A stretch of DNA of 8,087 bases from Patulibacter sp. (GTDB taxonomy: Bacteria > Actinomycetota > Thermoleophilia > Solirubrobacterales > Solirubrobacteraceae). Under the pieces are notes generated by a model. That model was not told the DNA's origin, made no database searches, and saw only the letters and a list, made by a program, of their open reading frames with translations. The translations under genes and the position numbers were made by a program. Of the stretch, positions 1 through 5,039 are shown in pieces. The DNA lies in NCBI GenBank assembly GCA_023268575.1, contig JALRCL010000194.1:1-8087 (forward strand), written 5' to 3'. Numbering within the stretch: the stretch's first letter is position 1; each line of letters starts with the position of its first letter.

Positions 1-266
1 CCGACGGAGGCGAGGGCCAGGGCCGCGAGGACGGTGACCGAGGGATCCGAGCGCCGATCGCGGACCGTGGGCGCGAACCCGCCGTCGGACCGCTGCGCCG
101 CCTGCAGTCGCTGGACCGCCCGGTCCAGGGGGCCGAGCTTCCGGGCCGCGGCTGCCGGCGTGGTGCCGACCACGGGGCCGCCGACGAGCGGGCCGGCGCC
201 GATCCCGGTCGCCGCCACCGCGAGCGCGGCCACCGCCGACACGCGGAGTTTGGGCGACCGAACCAC
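1..266 (-). CDS. Secreted protein with squalene-cyclase/prenyltransferase-type repeat, N-terminal part
   Basis: The first 88 residues are visible; the gene runs off the left edge. The N-terminus looks like a Sec signal peptide: Arg4, Lys6 and Arg8, then a hydrophobic Ala/Val/Gly stretch (about residues 9-34), then a small-residue TPAAAA region that could be the cleavage site. The mature part begins with LDRAVQRLQAAQRSDGGF followed by DPSVTVLAALALASVG. The 'Q..SDGGF' turn followed by an Ala/Leu-rich helix is the signature of alpha/alpha-toroid repeats in squalene cyclases and prenyltransferase-like extracytoplasmic proteins of actinobacteria. The true function cannot be read from this fragment; it need not be a terpene cyclase. 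The start taken is GTG at 264-266, just before the basic signal-peptide region; GTG at 288-290 is an in-frame alternative. Neither has a clear Shine-Dalgarno. It lies 123 nt downstream of the HugZ-like gene on the same strand. Confidence 0.6.
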   Translation of the reverse strand, partial: MVRSPKLRVSAVAALAVAATGIGAGPLVGGPVVGTTPAAAARKLGPLDRAVQRLQAAQRSDGGFAPTVRDRRSDPSVTVLAALALASV

Positions 267-275
267 GGGTCGGCC

Positions 276-281
276 AAGGTA
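276..281 (-). promoter_or_regulatory. Possible -10 element of the secreted-protein gene
   Basis: TACCTT on the minus strand fits the TANNNT form of a -10 hexamer and ends 9 nt before the GTG start at 266. No recognisable -35 is seen. The spacing is slightly longer than the 7-8 nt of the clearer cases in this window, so this is the weakest of the group. Confidence 0.3.
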
Positions 282-340
282 CCACAGCACCGGACGACGG
301 CTCGACGGGCCGCGCGGTGCGGGCTCGTCGCGCCGCGGGC

Positions 341-370
341 GCCCGCCGGGCGGCGCCTCGATCGGCGGGC
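341..370 (-). terminator. GC-rich hairpin after the hugZ-like gene
   Basis: GCCCGCCG (341-348) is complementary to CGGCGGGC (363-370), leaving a 14-nt loop. It starts about 20 nt beyond the HugZ-like stop codon. A competing perfect palindrome, GCGGGCGCCCGC, lies at 335-346. There is no T-run, so it would be a non-canonical terminator at best. In such GC-rich DNA an 8-bp stem can also arise by chance. Confidence 0.3.
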
Positions 371-389
371 GGCGCAGGGCCCCGGCCCG

Positions 390-1214
390 TCAGTCGGCCG
401 CGCGCGCCAGGCGCGCGAGCGCCACCGTCGCCGCCCGCAGGCCCTGCGCGTCGTCGAGCGGCGCCTCGAAGCCGACCCGGACGTTCGCGCGCCCGCTCGG
501 GGTGTCGGCGCGCAGGTCGAGGCCGTAGCGGTCGGCACGCTCGCAGCGGGCGCTCGTCGCGTCGGGGTGCCCGCCGAGCACGCGCGCCATCGCCAGGAGC
601 GCGTCGGCGTGGTCCTCGTTGAGGTGCCGCACGGCGCCGGCGGCGCGGGGGAGCACGGGGTCGGGCTCGGCGGCGAGGTACTGCTCGGTGGTCACGGAGT
701 CCATCCGGCCGTAGCCGCCGACCCAGCGCACGCGGTCGACCCGCAGGACCCAGGTCGAGAAGTCGCCGAAGGTCGAGAAGACCGCGGCCGGCGGGACCGC
801 GGCGACGTAGGCGGCGCGCGCGGCCTTGGCCTCGTCGCCCTCGACGCGCTCCGCGACGCCGGCGAGCGTCACGCGGCCGTTGTCCAGCGGGTCGGCGCCC
901 TCCTTGCCGGCGGTGACGACGGAGAGGCTCGCGCGCTGCTCGCGCTCGAGGTTGCGTCCGTGCTCGGCGAGCGTCGAGACCATGAGCACCGGACGTCCGT
1001 CCTCGAGCGTCGCGAAGGCGACCATCGACGCCCACGGACCGCCGTCCTCGCTCAGCGAGGCGAGCGTGCCGGTCTTCGTCGCGGCGACGATGGTCCGGGC
1101 CTCCTCGGCGGCTGAAGGGCGGTCCTGCGGCGTGCGGACGGGGGCGGTCGGGGCCGGCGTCGCGAGGACGGCGGCCGGCGCCTGGTGGTCGCTCTGCGTG
1201 TCGGCGGCGGGCAT
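390..1214 (-). CDS. HugZ-like haem oxygenase family protein (PNPOx-like barrel + DUF2470)
   Basis: The 274-residue protein starts with an Ala/Pro/Thr-rich tail of about 32 residues. Next comes a PNPOx-like split beta-barrel (about 35-170), recognisable from ARTIVAATKTGTLASLSEDGGPWASMVAF and the later NLEREQRASLSVV strand. A DUF2470 domain (about 190-270) carries the typical HLNEDHADALLAMAR helix at 197-211. This two-domain order is that of the HugZ/HutZ family, cytoplasmic haem-binding proteins that degrade haem and release iron; plant relatives instead bind glutamyl-tRNA reductase. So haem utilisation is the likely role, but a flavin- or haem-binding role without oxygenase activity is possible. 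The ATG at 1214 has no Shine-Dalgarno. A TANNNT hexamer ends 7 nt upstream, suggesting a leaderless mRNA. A DtxR/IdeR-like iron box covers the -35/spacer region, and the divergent neighbour is a DtxR-family regulator, so iron-responsive repression is likely. Confidence 0.85.
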   Translation of the reverse strand: MPAADTQSDHQAPAAVLATPAPTAPVRTPQDRPSAAEEARTIVAATKTGTLASLSEDGGPWASMVAFATLEDGRPVLMVSTLAEHGRNLEREQRASLSVVTAGKEGADPLDNGRVTLAGVAERVEGDEAKAARAAYVAAVPPAAVFSTFGDFSTWVLRVDRVRWVGGYGRMDSVTTEQYLAAEPDPVLPRAAGAVRHLNEDHADALLAMARVLGGHPDATSARCERADRYGLDLRADTPSGRANVRVGFEAPLDDAQGLRAATVALARLARAAD

Positions 1215-1221
1215 GACGCGG

Positions 1222-1227
1222 AGCGTA
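1222..1227 (-). promoter_or_regulatory. -10 element of the hugZ-like gene (leaderless)
   Basis: TACGCT on the minus strand fits TANNNT and ends 7 nt before the ATG at 1214, placing the transcription start at or next to the start codon. The corresponding -35 position (1245-1250, GGTTAG) lies inside the iron box. Confidence 0.5.
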
Positions 1228-1234
1228 GCAACCC

Positions 1235-1253
1235 TTAGGACGGCCTAACCTGC
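1235..1253. promoter_or_regulatory. DtxR/IdeR-type iron box
   Basis: TTAGGACGGCCTAACCTGC matches the known DtxR/IdeR consensus TTAGGTTAGSCTAACCTAA at 14 of 19 positions, counted by eye. It includes the complete TTAGG left half and the CTAACCT core of the right half. TTAGG and CCTAA also form a short inverted repeat (1235-1248). It covers the -35 and spacer region of the hugZ-like promoter, where a bound repressor would block RNA polymerase. A further CCTAA half-site lies at 1263-1267. The box is 66-84 nt upstream of the dtxR-like -10 element, so autoregulation is less clear. Confidence 0.65.
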
Positions 1254-1301
1254 GCGGGTCACCCTAACTCGACGCGCCCCCGGCTGCATCGGCGGACCAA
1301 C

Positions 1302-1317
1302 TTGTCGACGCTTGTCG
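1302..1317 (+). repeat. Short direct repeat ahead of the DtxR-family gene
   Basis: CTTGTCG occurs twice exactly 10 bp apart (1301-1307 and 1311-1317), one helical turn, directly upstream of the TATCAT -10 element. It could be a binding site on one DNA face or simply chance. Confidence 0.3.
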
Positions 1318-1318
1318 C

Positions 1319-1324
1319 TATCAT
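1319..1324 (+). promoter_or_regulatory. -10 element of the DtxR-family gene (leaderless)
   Basis: TATCAT matches five of six positions of TATAAT and ends 8 nt before the ATG at 1333. There is no Shine-Dalgarno in between, so transcription would start at the start codon. No convincing -35 is seen at 17 nt. Confidence 0.5.
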
Positions 1325-1332
1325 CGGGCGCC

Positions 1333-2067
1333 ATGGGCTCCGCTCGGTCGCTGCGTCCCGTCGGGGTCGCGCCACGTCGTTCCGGCATCACCGCGACCGA
1401 CCGGTACGTTGCCGCGATCCACGCGCTCGCCTTCCCCCTGGGCCACGCCTGCGGGGCACTCGGCCGGCCGTTCGGGACCGCGCGGCTCGCGGAGGTCCTC
1501 GGGGTCGTCCCCGTCTCCGCCCGCGAGGTCCTGCTCCGGCTCGAGCGCGACGGCCTCGTCGAGCGGGCGCTGCGCCGCCGCTGGGCGCTGACCGCCGCCG
1601 GCCTCGCGCGCGCGGACGACGTGGTGCGCCGTCAGCGGATCGTCGTGCGGTTCCTCGTCGAGGAGCTCGCCTTCCCGGTCGCGGACGCGTACGTCGACGG
1701 CGTGCCGCTCGGCGTCTCGGTCGGTGCGCGCACCGCGGAGCGGATGCTCGAGCGGATCGGCGCGCCCGACCACGACCCGAACGGCTGGCCGATCGACCTC
1801 GAGCGCGACCGTGCGGAGGCCCCGACGCTCGTGCGCGCCGCCGACGCGCCGATCGGCACGGTCGGCGCCGTGGCGCGGCTGTCCCGGCATCCGCGGTCGC
1901 TCGTGGCGGAGCTCCACGAGGCGGGGTGCGTCCCGGGTCGGGCGCTGCGCGTCGTCGCGGGCCTCGGCGGACGGTCCGCCTGGCTGCTGGGCGACGGCGA
2001 CGAGCGTCGGCCGCTGCCGGAGTCGCTGGCGGCCGGCGTCTGGCTCCGCGCCGTCGACGCGCGCTGA
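1333..2067 (+). CDS. DtxR-family transcriptional regulator lacking the usual metal ligands
   Basis: The 244-residue protein has the DtxR/IdeR domain order. A winged helix spans about residues 22-92 (HTH RLAEVLGVVPVSAREVLLRLERDGLVER, wing RRRWALTAAG). The helical metal-binding/dimerisation domain follows (about 93-160), ending in ERMLERIGAPDHDPNGWPI, the counterpart of the family's 'PFGNPIP' segment. An SH3/FeoA-like domain is C-terminal (about 173-242, AGCVPGRALRVV, ESLAAGVWLR). When aligned by eye to DtxR, every metal ligand is changed: M10 to Arg24, H79 to Gln101, E83 to Val105, H98 to Tyr120, C102 to Val124, E105 to Gly127, H106 to Val128. The DNA-binding part is intact, so it may be metal-independent or sense something else. 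It faces the hugZ-like gene across an iron box. The ATG at 1333 is chosen because a -10 hexamer ends 8 nt before it; an in-frame TTG at 1312 precedes that hexamer and is rejected. Confidence 0.8.
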   Translation: MGSARSLRPVGVAPRRSGITATDRYVAAIHALAFPLGHACGALGRPFGTARLAEVLGVVPVSAREVLLRLERDGLVERALRRRWALTAAGLARADDVVRRQRIVVRFLVEELAFPVADAYVDGVPLGVSVGARTAERMLERIGAPDHDPNGWPIDLERDRAEAPTLVRAADAPIGTVGAVARLSRHPRSLVAELHEAGCVPGRALRVVAGLGGRSAWLLGDGDERRPLPESLAAGVWLRAVDAR

Positions 2068-2106
2068 CGGCGTCCCGGGTCGGCGCTGGCGGCCCGCGTC
2101 GGTGCT

Positions 2107-2122
2107 CCGGCCCGGGGGCCGG
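2107..2122. terminator. Possible bidirectional hairpin between convergent genes
   Basis: CCGGCCC (2107-2113) and GGGCCGG (2116-2122) are perfectly complementary across a 2-nt centre; in practice this is a 6-bp stem with a 4-nt loop. It sits in the 90-nt gap between the convergent DtxR-family and TetR genes, where a terminator is expected. There is no T-run. Confidence 0.35.
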
Positions 2123-2157
2123 CGCGACCGCCGCCGCGGCCTCGCGTCGCGGTGCCC

Positions 2158-2739
2158 TCAGTGCGCCTCGACGGCGCGCTGCACCGTCGCCACGGCGATC
2201 GCCGTCACCTCGTCGAGCGGCGCCCCGGACTGGTGCAGCACGCGGACGGCGGCGTTGACGATCCCCTGGGCGAGCTGGGCGGTGACGGCTGCGTGCGGGT
2301 GGCCGGTGGCGACGAGCGCCTCCTCCAGCAGCACGGCCGGCTGGAACGTCATCGCCGAGAGCCGGGAGCGCAGCTCGGGGCTGAAGGGGGATTGCGCGAG
2401 AGCCCCCGCGAGCTCCGGCCGCACGCCGGCCACGAGCTGGAGCTGCGCGCCGACGAACGCCGCGACCTGGCCGTCGAGGCCGTCGGCGCGCGCCATCGCG
2501 TCCCGCAGGCGCTCGAGCCAGCCGGGCAGGGGCCGCTCGAGGACCTGGGCGACGATGTCCTCGCGGGAGGAGACGTACCGGTAGACGGAGTTCCGCGCGA
2601 GGCCGGTCCGCTCGCCGAGCGCCGCGAACGTCAGCCCTTCGTGGCCGCGCTCCACGAGCACCGCCTCGGCCGCCTCGAGCAGCGCCTCGTGCTGACGGGC
2701 CCGGTGCTCGGCGACCGTGTCGGCTTCGATCCGCGGCAT
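2158..2739 (-). CDS. TetR-family regulator downstream of the MFS exporter
   Basis: The 193-residue protein is of ordinary TetR length. The N-terminal domain is clear: QHEALLEAAEAVLVERGHEGLTF leads into the helix-turn-helix at about 37-58 (FAALGERTGLARNSVYRYVSSRE), followed by the 'DIVAQVLE' helix that starts the ligand-binding domain. The remaining residues form the usual variable helical C-terminal domain, so the ligand cannot be told. The gene follows the MFS exporter on the same strand with a 57-nt gap. That gap holds a 15-bp hairpin and then TAGGAT, a -10-like hexamer 7 nt before the ATG at 2739. The gene therefore probably has its own leaderless promoter, perhaps with read-through from the exporter. 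Whether it controls the exporter, itself or another target is open, because a second TetR gene diverges from the exporter promoter. Confidence 0.88.
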   Translation of the reverse strand: MPRIEADTVAEHRARQHEALLEAAEAVLVERGHEGLTFAALGERTGLARNSVYRYVSSREDIVAQVLERPLPGWLERLRDAMARADGLDGQVAAFVGAQLQLVAGVRPELAGALAQSPFSPELRSRLSAMTFQPAVLLEEALVATGHPHAAVTAQLAQGIVNAAVRVLHQSGAPLDEVTAIAVATVQRAVEAH

Positions 2740-2746
2740 CGGACCG

Positions 2747-2752
2747 ATCCTA
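2747..2752 (-). promoter_or_regulatory. -10 element of the 2158-2739 TetR gene (leaderless)
   Basis: TAGGAT on the minus strand fits TANNNT and ends 7 nt before the ATG at 2739. No Shine-Dalgarno is present in the 7-nt space. It lies between the exporter hairpin and the gene. Confidence 0.45.
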
Positions 2753-2755
2753 CGA

Positions 2756-2791
2756 CCGCCGCGTCCCGGCCGCCGGGCCGGGACGCGGCGG
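2756..2791 (-). terminator. Perfect 15-bp hairpin directly after the MFS gene
   Basis: CCGCCGCGTCCCGGC (2756-2770) and its exact reverse complement GCCGGGACGCGGCGG (2777-2791) enclose a 6-nt loop. The structure begins 5 nt beyond the MFS stop codon. A perfect 15-bp stem is well beyond the chance hairpins seen elsewhere here. It most likely terminates or stabilises the exporter mRNA. There is no T-run after it, so it would be a non-canonical terminator; a regulator-binding palindrome is the alternative. Confidence 0.65.
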
Positions 2792-2796
2792 ATCGC

Positions 2797-4251
2797 TCAC
2801 GCCGGGGACGGTGCGTCGGCGACGTCCGCCGCGGGGCGCCGCGCCGCCGCACGCCCGAGCAGGAGGACCGCGAGCGCGCCGGCGGCGGCCAGGACGCCCG
2901 CCTGGATCTGGAACGCGTGCGTGAAGCCGTCGGTGAGCGCCTGCGGCGCGGCCGTCCCGGCGGCGAGCTCGTCGCGCGTCGTCGCGGTCGCGATCGTCAC
3001 CATCGCCGCGATCCCGATCGCACCGCCGATCTGCTGGCCCGTCGTCAGCAGCGCGGACGCGAGGCCGCCGTCGCGGTCCTCGGCCCCGCCGGTCGCGAGC
3101 TCCATGAGCGGCATGAACGCGGCCCCGAGCCCCGCCGCCGTGAGCGCGAGGGACGGCGCCACGTGGGTGGCGTAGTCGCTCGTCGGCGTGAGCGAGCTCA
3201 TCCACAGGAGCCCGGTCGCCGCCGCGCCCATCCCGAGGCCGACGAGCACGCGGATGTCGACGCGCCCGACGACCTTGCCCATGAGCGCCGACACGGTGCC
3301 CATGGCGATGCTGAACGGCAGGAACGCCGCGCCGGTCTCCAGCGCGCCCCACCCGAGCACCCGCTGCAGGTAGAGGGTCTGGAAGAAGAACATCGCCATG
3401 AGGCCGGCGGCCCCGAGGAAGACCGCGCCGTTGGCGATCATCGGCCGGCGGCGGCGCAGCAGCGCGGGCGGCAGCAGCGGCGACGCCGAGCGCCGCTCCC
3501 CGAGCGCGAAGAGCGTGGCGAGGAGCGCGGCGGCGCCGAAGCCGGCGAGGGTCCGGGCCGACGTCCAGCCCGCGTGCTCGGTCTCCACCACGGTGAACAC
3601 GAGGACGAGCAGCGCCAGCGTGCCGAGGGTCGCGCCCGCGACGTTGGGCGAGGTGCGGGCCGACCGCAGGTCGTCGGCGGGCACCATCCGCGGCACGAGC
3701 AGCAGCGCGACCGCGGCGACCGGCAGGTTGATGAAGAAGATCCAGCGCCAGTCGAGGAGCTCGGTCAGTGCGCCGCCGGCGAGCAGCCCGGTGGCGGCGC
3801 CGATGCCCAGGAGGCTCGTCCAGACGGCGAGCGCGCGGGCTCGGGCCGGTCCCTCGGCGTGGCTGCCGAGGATGAGCGCCAGGGCGGCGGGGGAGAGCAT
3901 CGCGGCCGCGATGCCCTGGATCGCCCGCGAGACGACGAGCATCACGTCGTCGGTCGCCAGCCCGCACGCCGCGGAGGCGAGCGCGAAGGCGGCGAGCGCG
4001 AGCAGGAACACGCGCCGGGGGCCGACCCGGTCGGCGACGCGGCCGCCGATGAGCAGGAACCCGCCGAAGGTCAGGAAGTACGCGTTGACGACCCACGAGA
4101 GCCCGGACTCGGAGAAGCCGAGCTCCTCGCCGATCGTCGGGAGGGCGACGTTCACGATCGTGTCGTCGACGATGAGCATGAGCTGCGCCACGCACGCCAG
4201 GGCGAGGATCGCGACGGGGCGGATGGGCACGGAGGAGGAGCTGCGGGACAT
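2797..4251 (-). CDS. DHA2-type (14-TM) MFS drug exporter
   Basis: The 484-residue length and a long series of hydrophobic segments fit the 14-helix DHA2 (EmrB/QacA-like) proton-driven exporters of the cytoplasmic membrane. Family motifs are visible: LIVDDTIVNVALPTI in TM1 (about 26-40, motif D1), GGRVADRVGPRR in the TM2-TM3 loop (69-80, motif A), SRAIQGIAAAMLSPAALALI (TM4), and GLLAGGALTELLDWRWIFFINLP (155-177, motif C and the conserved WRWIFFIN). The second half keeps LQRVLGWGALETGAAFLPFS and a TTGQQIGGAIGIA helix. The substrate cannot be deduced; toxic hydrophobic compounds or a secondary metabolite are typical. The ATG at 4251 has a GAGG about 9 nt upstream and precedes the first helix. 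Its promoter, with two tandem operators, lies in the gap to the divergent TetR gene, which is the likely repressor. Confidence 0.9.
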   Translation of the reverse strand: MSRSSSSVPIRPVAILALACVAQLMLIVDDTIVNVALPTIGEELGFSESGLSWVVNAYFLTFGGFLLIGGRVADRVGPRRVFLLALAAFALASAACGLATDDVMLVVSRAIQGIAAAMLSPAALALILGSHAEGPARARALAVWTSLLGIGAATGLLAGGALTELLDWRWIFFINLPVAAVALLLVPRMVPADDLRSARTSPNVAGATLGTLALLVLVFTVVETEHAGWTSARTLAGFGAAALLATLFALGERRSASPLLPPALLRRRRPMIANGAVFLGAAGLMAMFFFQTLYLQRVLGWGALETGAAFLPFSIAMGTVSALMGKVVGRVDIRVLVGLGMGAAATGLLWMSSLTPTSDYATHVAPSLALTAAGLGAAFMPLMELATGGAEDRDGGLASALLTTGQQIGGAIGIAAMVTIATATTRDELAAGTAAPQALTDGFTHAFQIQAGVLAAAGALAVLLLGRAAARRPAADVADAPSPA

Positions 4252-4308
4252 GGGACGGGACCTCGGTGGGTCGGAGCCGGGCGGCGCCGCGCCGATCGGC
4301 GTGGGACG

Positions 4309-4342
4309 TTCTCCAGTCGGAGAAGTTCTCCGGTTGTAGAAG
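4309..4342. promoter_or_regulatory. Two tandem palindromic operators over the MFS promoter
   Basis: TTCTCCAGTCGGAGAAG (4309-4325) is immediately followed by TTCTCCGGTTGTAGAAG (4326-4342), 14 of 17 positions identical. The first is a perfect inverted repeat (TTCTCC-4-GGAGAA), the second an imperfect one (TTCTCC-4-GTAGAA). The junction itself gives a perfect 15-nt odd palindrome centred on G4325 (4318-4332). The second copy overlaps the -10 hexamer and the first lies just past the predicted start. Size and symmetry fit a TetR-dimer site, with two dimers side by side, and the divergent TetR (4384-5001) is the likely ligand-responsive binder. Confidence 0.7.
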
Positions 4343-4361
4343 AATCTGCTCCGGCTGTCAA
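4333..4361 (-). promoter_or_regulatory. Sigma-70-type promoter of the MFS exporter
   Basis: On the minus strand a perfect -35 TTGACA (4356-4361) is separated by exactly 17 nt from TACAAC (4333-4338), which matches four of six -10 positions. Transcription would start near 4326, giving a leader of about 75 nt before the ATG at 4251. The -10 lies inside the second operator copy. Confidence 0.65.
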
Positions 4362-4383
4362 GGCGGCGTGGCATGATGGCGTG

Positions 4384-5001
4384 GTGGCACGTGCGACCGA
4401 GCCTGCGACCGACCGCCGCGACCGCCTCCTCGACGAGGCGCTGCGCCTCCTGGCCGCCGGCGGGCTGCAGGCGGTCACGCACCGGGCGGTCGAGTCCGCG
4501 GCCGGCGTGCCGCACGGCTCGGTGACGTACTGGTTCGCGTCCCGCGACGGGCTCGTCGAGGCGATGGTCGACCGGCTCGCCACGGACTGTGAGCGGCGGG
4601 TCCGGGACCTCGCGCACGACGTCGCCCTCGCCGCGGCGCGCCGGGGTCCCGCGATCGACGTGGGCGCGTTCGCGCGAGCGCTCATGGCCTGGATGGACGA
4701 CGAGCGCGAGCAGCACGTCGCGCGCCTCGAGCTCGAGCTCGCGGCGGTGCGCGACCCGCGCCTGGCCGAGCGGATGACCGACGCGGCGCTCGTCTTCTGG
4801 CGCCTCTGCGAGCCGATCGTCGTCGCGGCCGGATCGCGGCACCCTCAGCGGGATGGGCGCGCGATGGCGGCCATGGTCGACGGGCTGCTGCTCGACCGCC
4901 TGGCCCACCGCCCCGCCGGGGCGGAGGTCGTCGAGGCGGCGCTCGTGCACCTCCTGGGCGATTGGTCCGGAACGCCTGAGGGTCCAGGCGATCCGCCGTA
5001 A
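4384..5001 (+). CDS. TetR-family regulator divergent from the MFS exporter
   Basis: The roughly 205-residue protein begins RRDRLLDEALRLLAAGGLQAV and has a TetR helix-turn-helix at about 32-53 (HRAVESAAGVPHGSVTYWFA), followed by SRDGLVEAMVDRLATD, the start of the helical ligand-binding domain. The C-terminal part (LARALMAWMDDEREQ-like helices, then GRAMAAMVDGLLLDRLAHR) resembles the common C-terminal domain of actinobacterial TetR proteins that govern exporters. Divergent orientation from the MFS gene with paired operators between them is the classic layout of a local repressor of an efflux pump. The start is uncertain: GTG at 4381 and GTG at 4384 are adjacent and neither has a clear Shine-Dalgarno; the ATG at 4373 is out of frame. 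No clear forward promoter was found. The operators lie about 40-75 nt upstream, so self-repression is plausible. Confidence 0.87.
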   Translation: MARATEPATDRRDRLLDEALRLLAAGGLQAVTHRAVESAAGVPHGSVTYWFASRDGLVEAMVDRLATDCERRVRDLAHDVALAAARRGPAIDVGAFARALMAWMDDEREQHVARLELELAAVRDPRLAERMTDAALVFWRLCEPIVVAAGSRHPQRDGRAMAAMVDGLLLDRLAHRPAGAEVVEAALVHLLGDWSGTPEGPGDPP

Positions 5002-5026
5002 ACCTGCAAACCCGACTGGAATTCCC

Positions 5027-5032
5027 TATATT
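5027..5032 (+). promoter_or_regulatory. -10 element of the amidohydrolase-CDO operon (leaderless)
   Basis: TATATT matches five of six positions of TATAAT and ends 7 nt before the GTG at 5040. It lies in the 38-nt gap after the TetR stop. No Shine-Dalgarno precedes the GTG. A -35 is not obvious (CTGCAA at 5004-5009, with a 17-nt spacer, is weak). Confidence 0.55.
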
Positions 5033-5039
5033 GGGTGGC

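Noticed and set aside
34..622. Plus-strand open frames in the left part of the window
   Set aside because: They are Arg/Ala/Pro-rich, overlap the antisense signal-peptide gene and the end of the HugZ-like gene, and have no recognisable domain.
1302..2258. Arg/Ala-rich open frame overlapping the DtxR-family gene
   Set aside because: It is a frame-shifted shadow with no domain features; the DtxR fold is in the frame starting at 1333.
2152..5001. A 949-codon open reading frame on the plus strand
   Set aside because: Only its last ~205 codons, the TetR gene, are real. The earlier part runs antisense to the first TetR gene and the MFS exporter and is a charged, low-complexity translation typical of frames left open by high GC.
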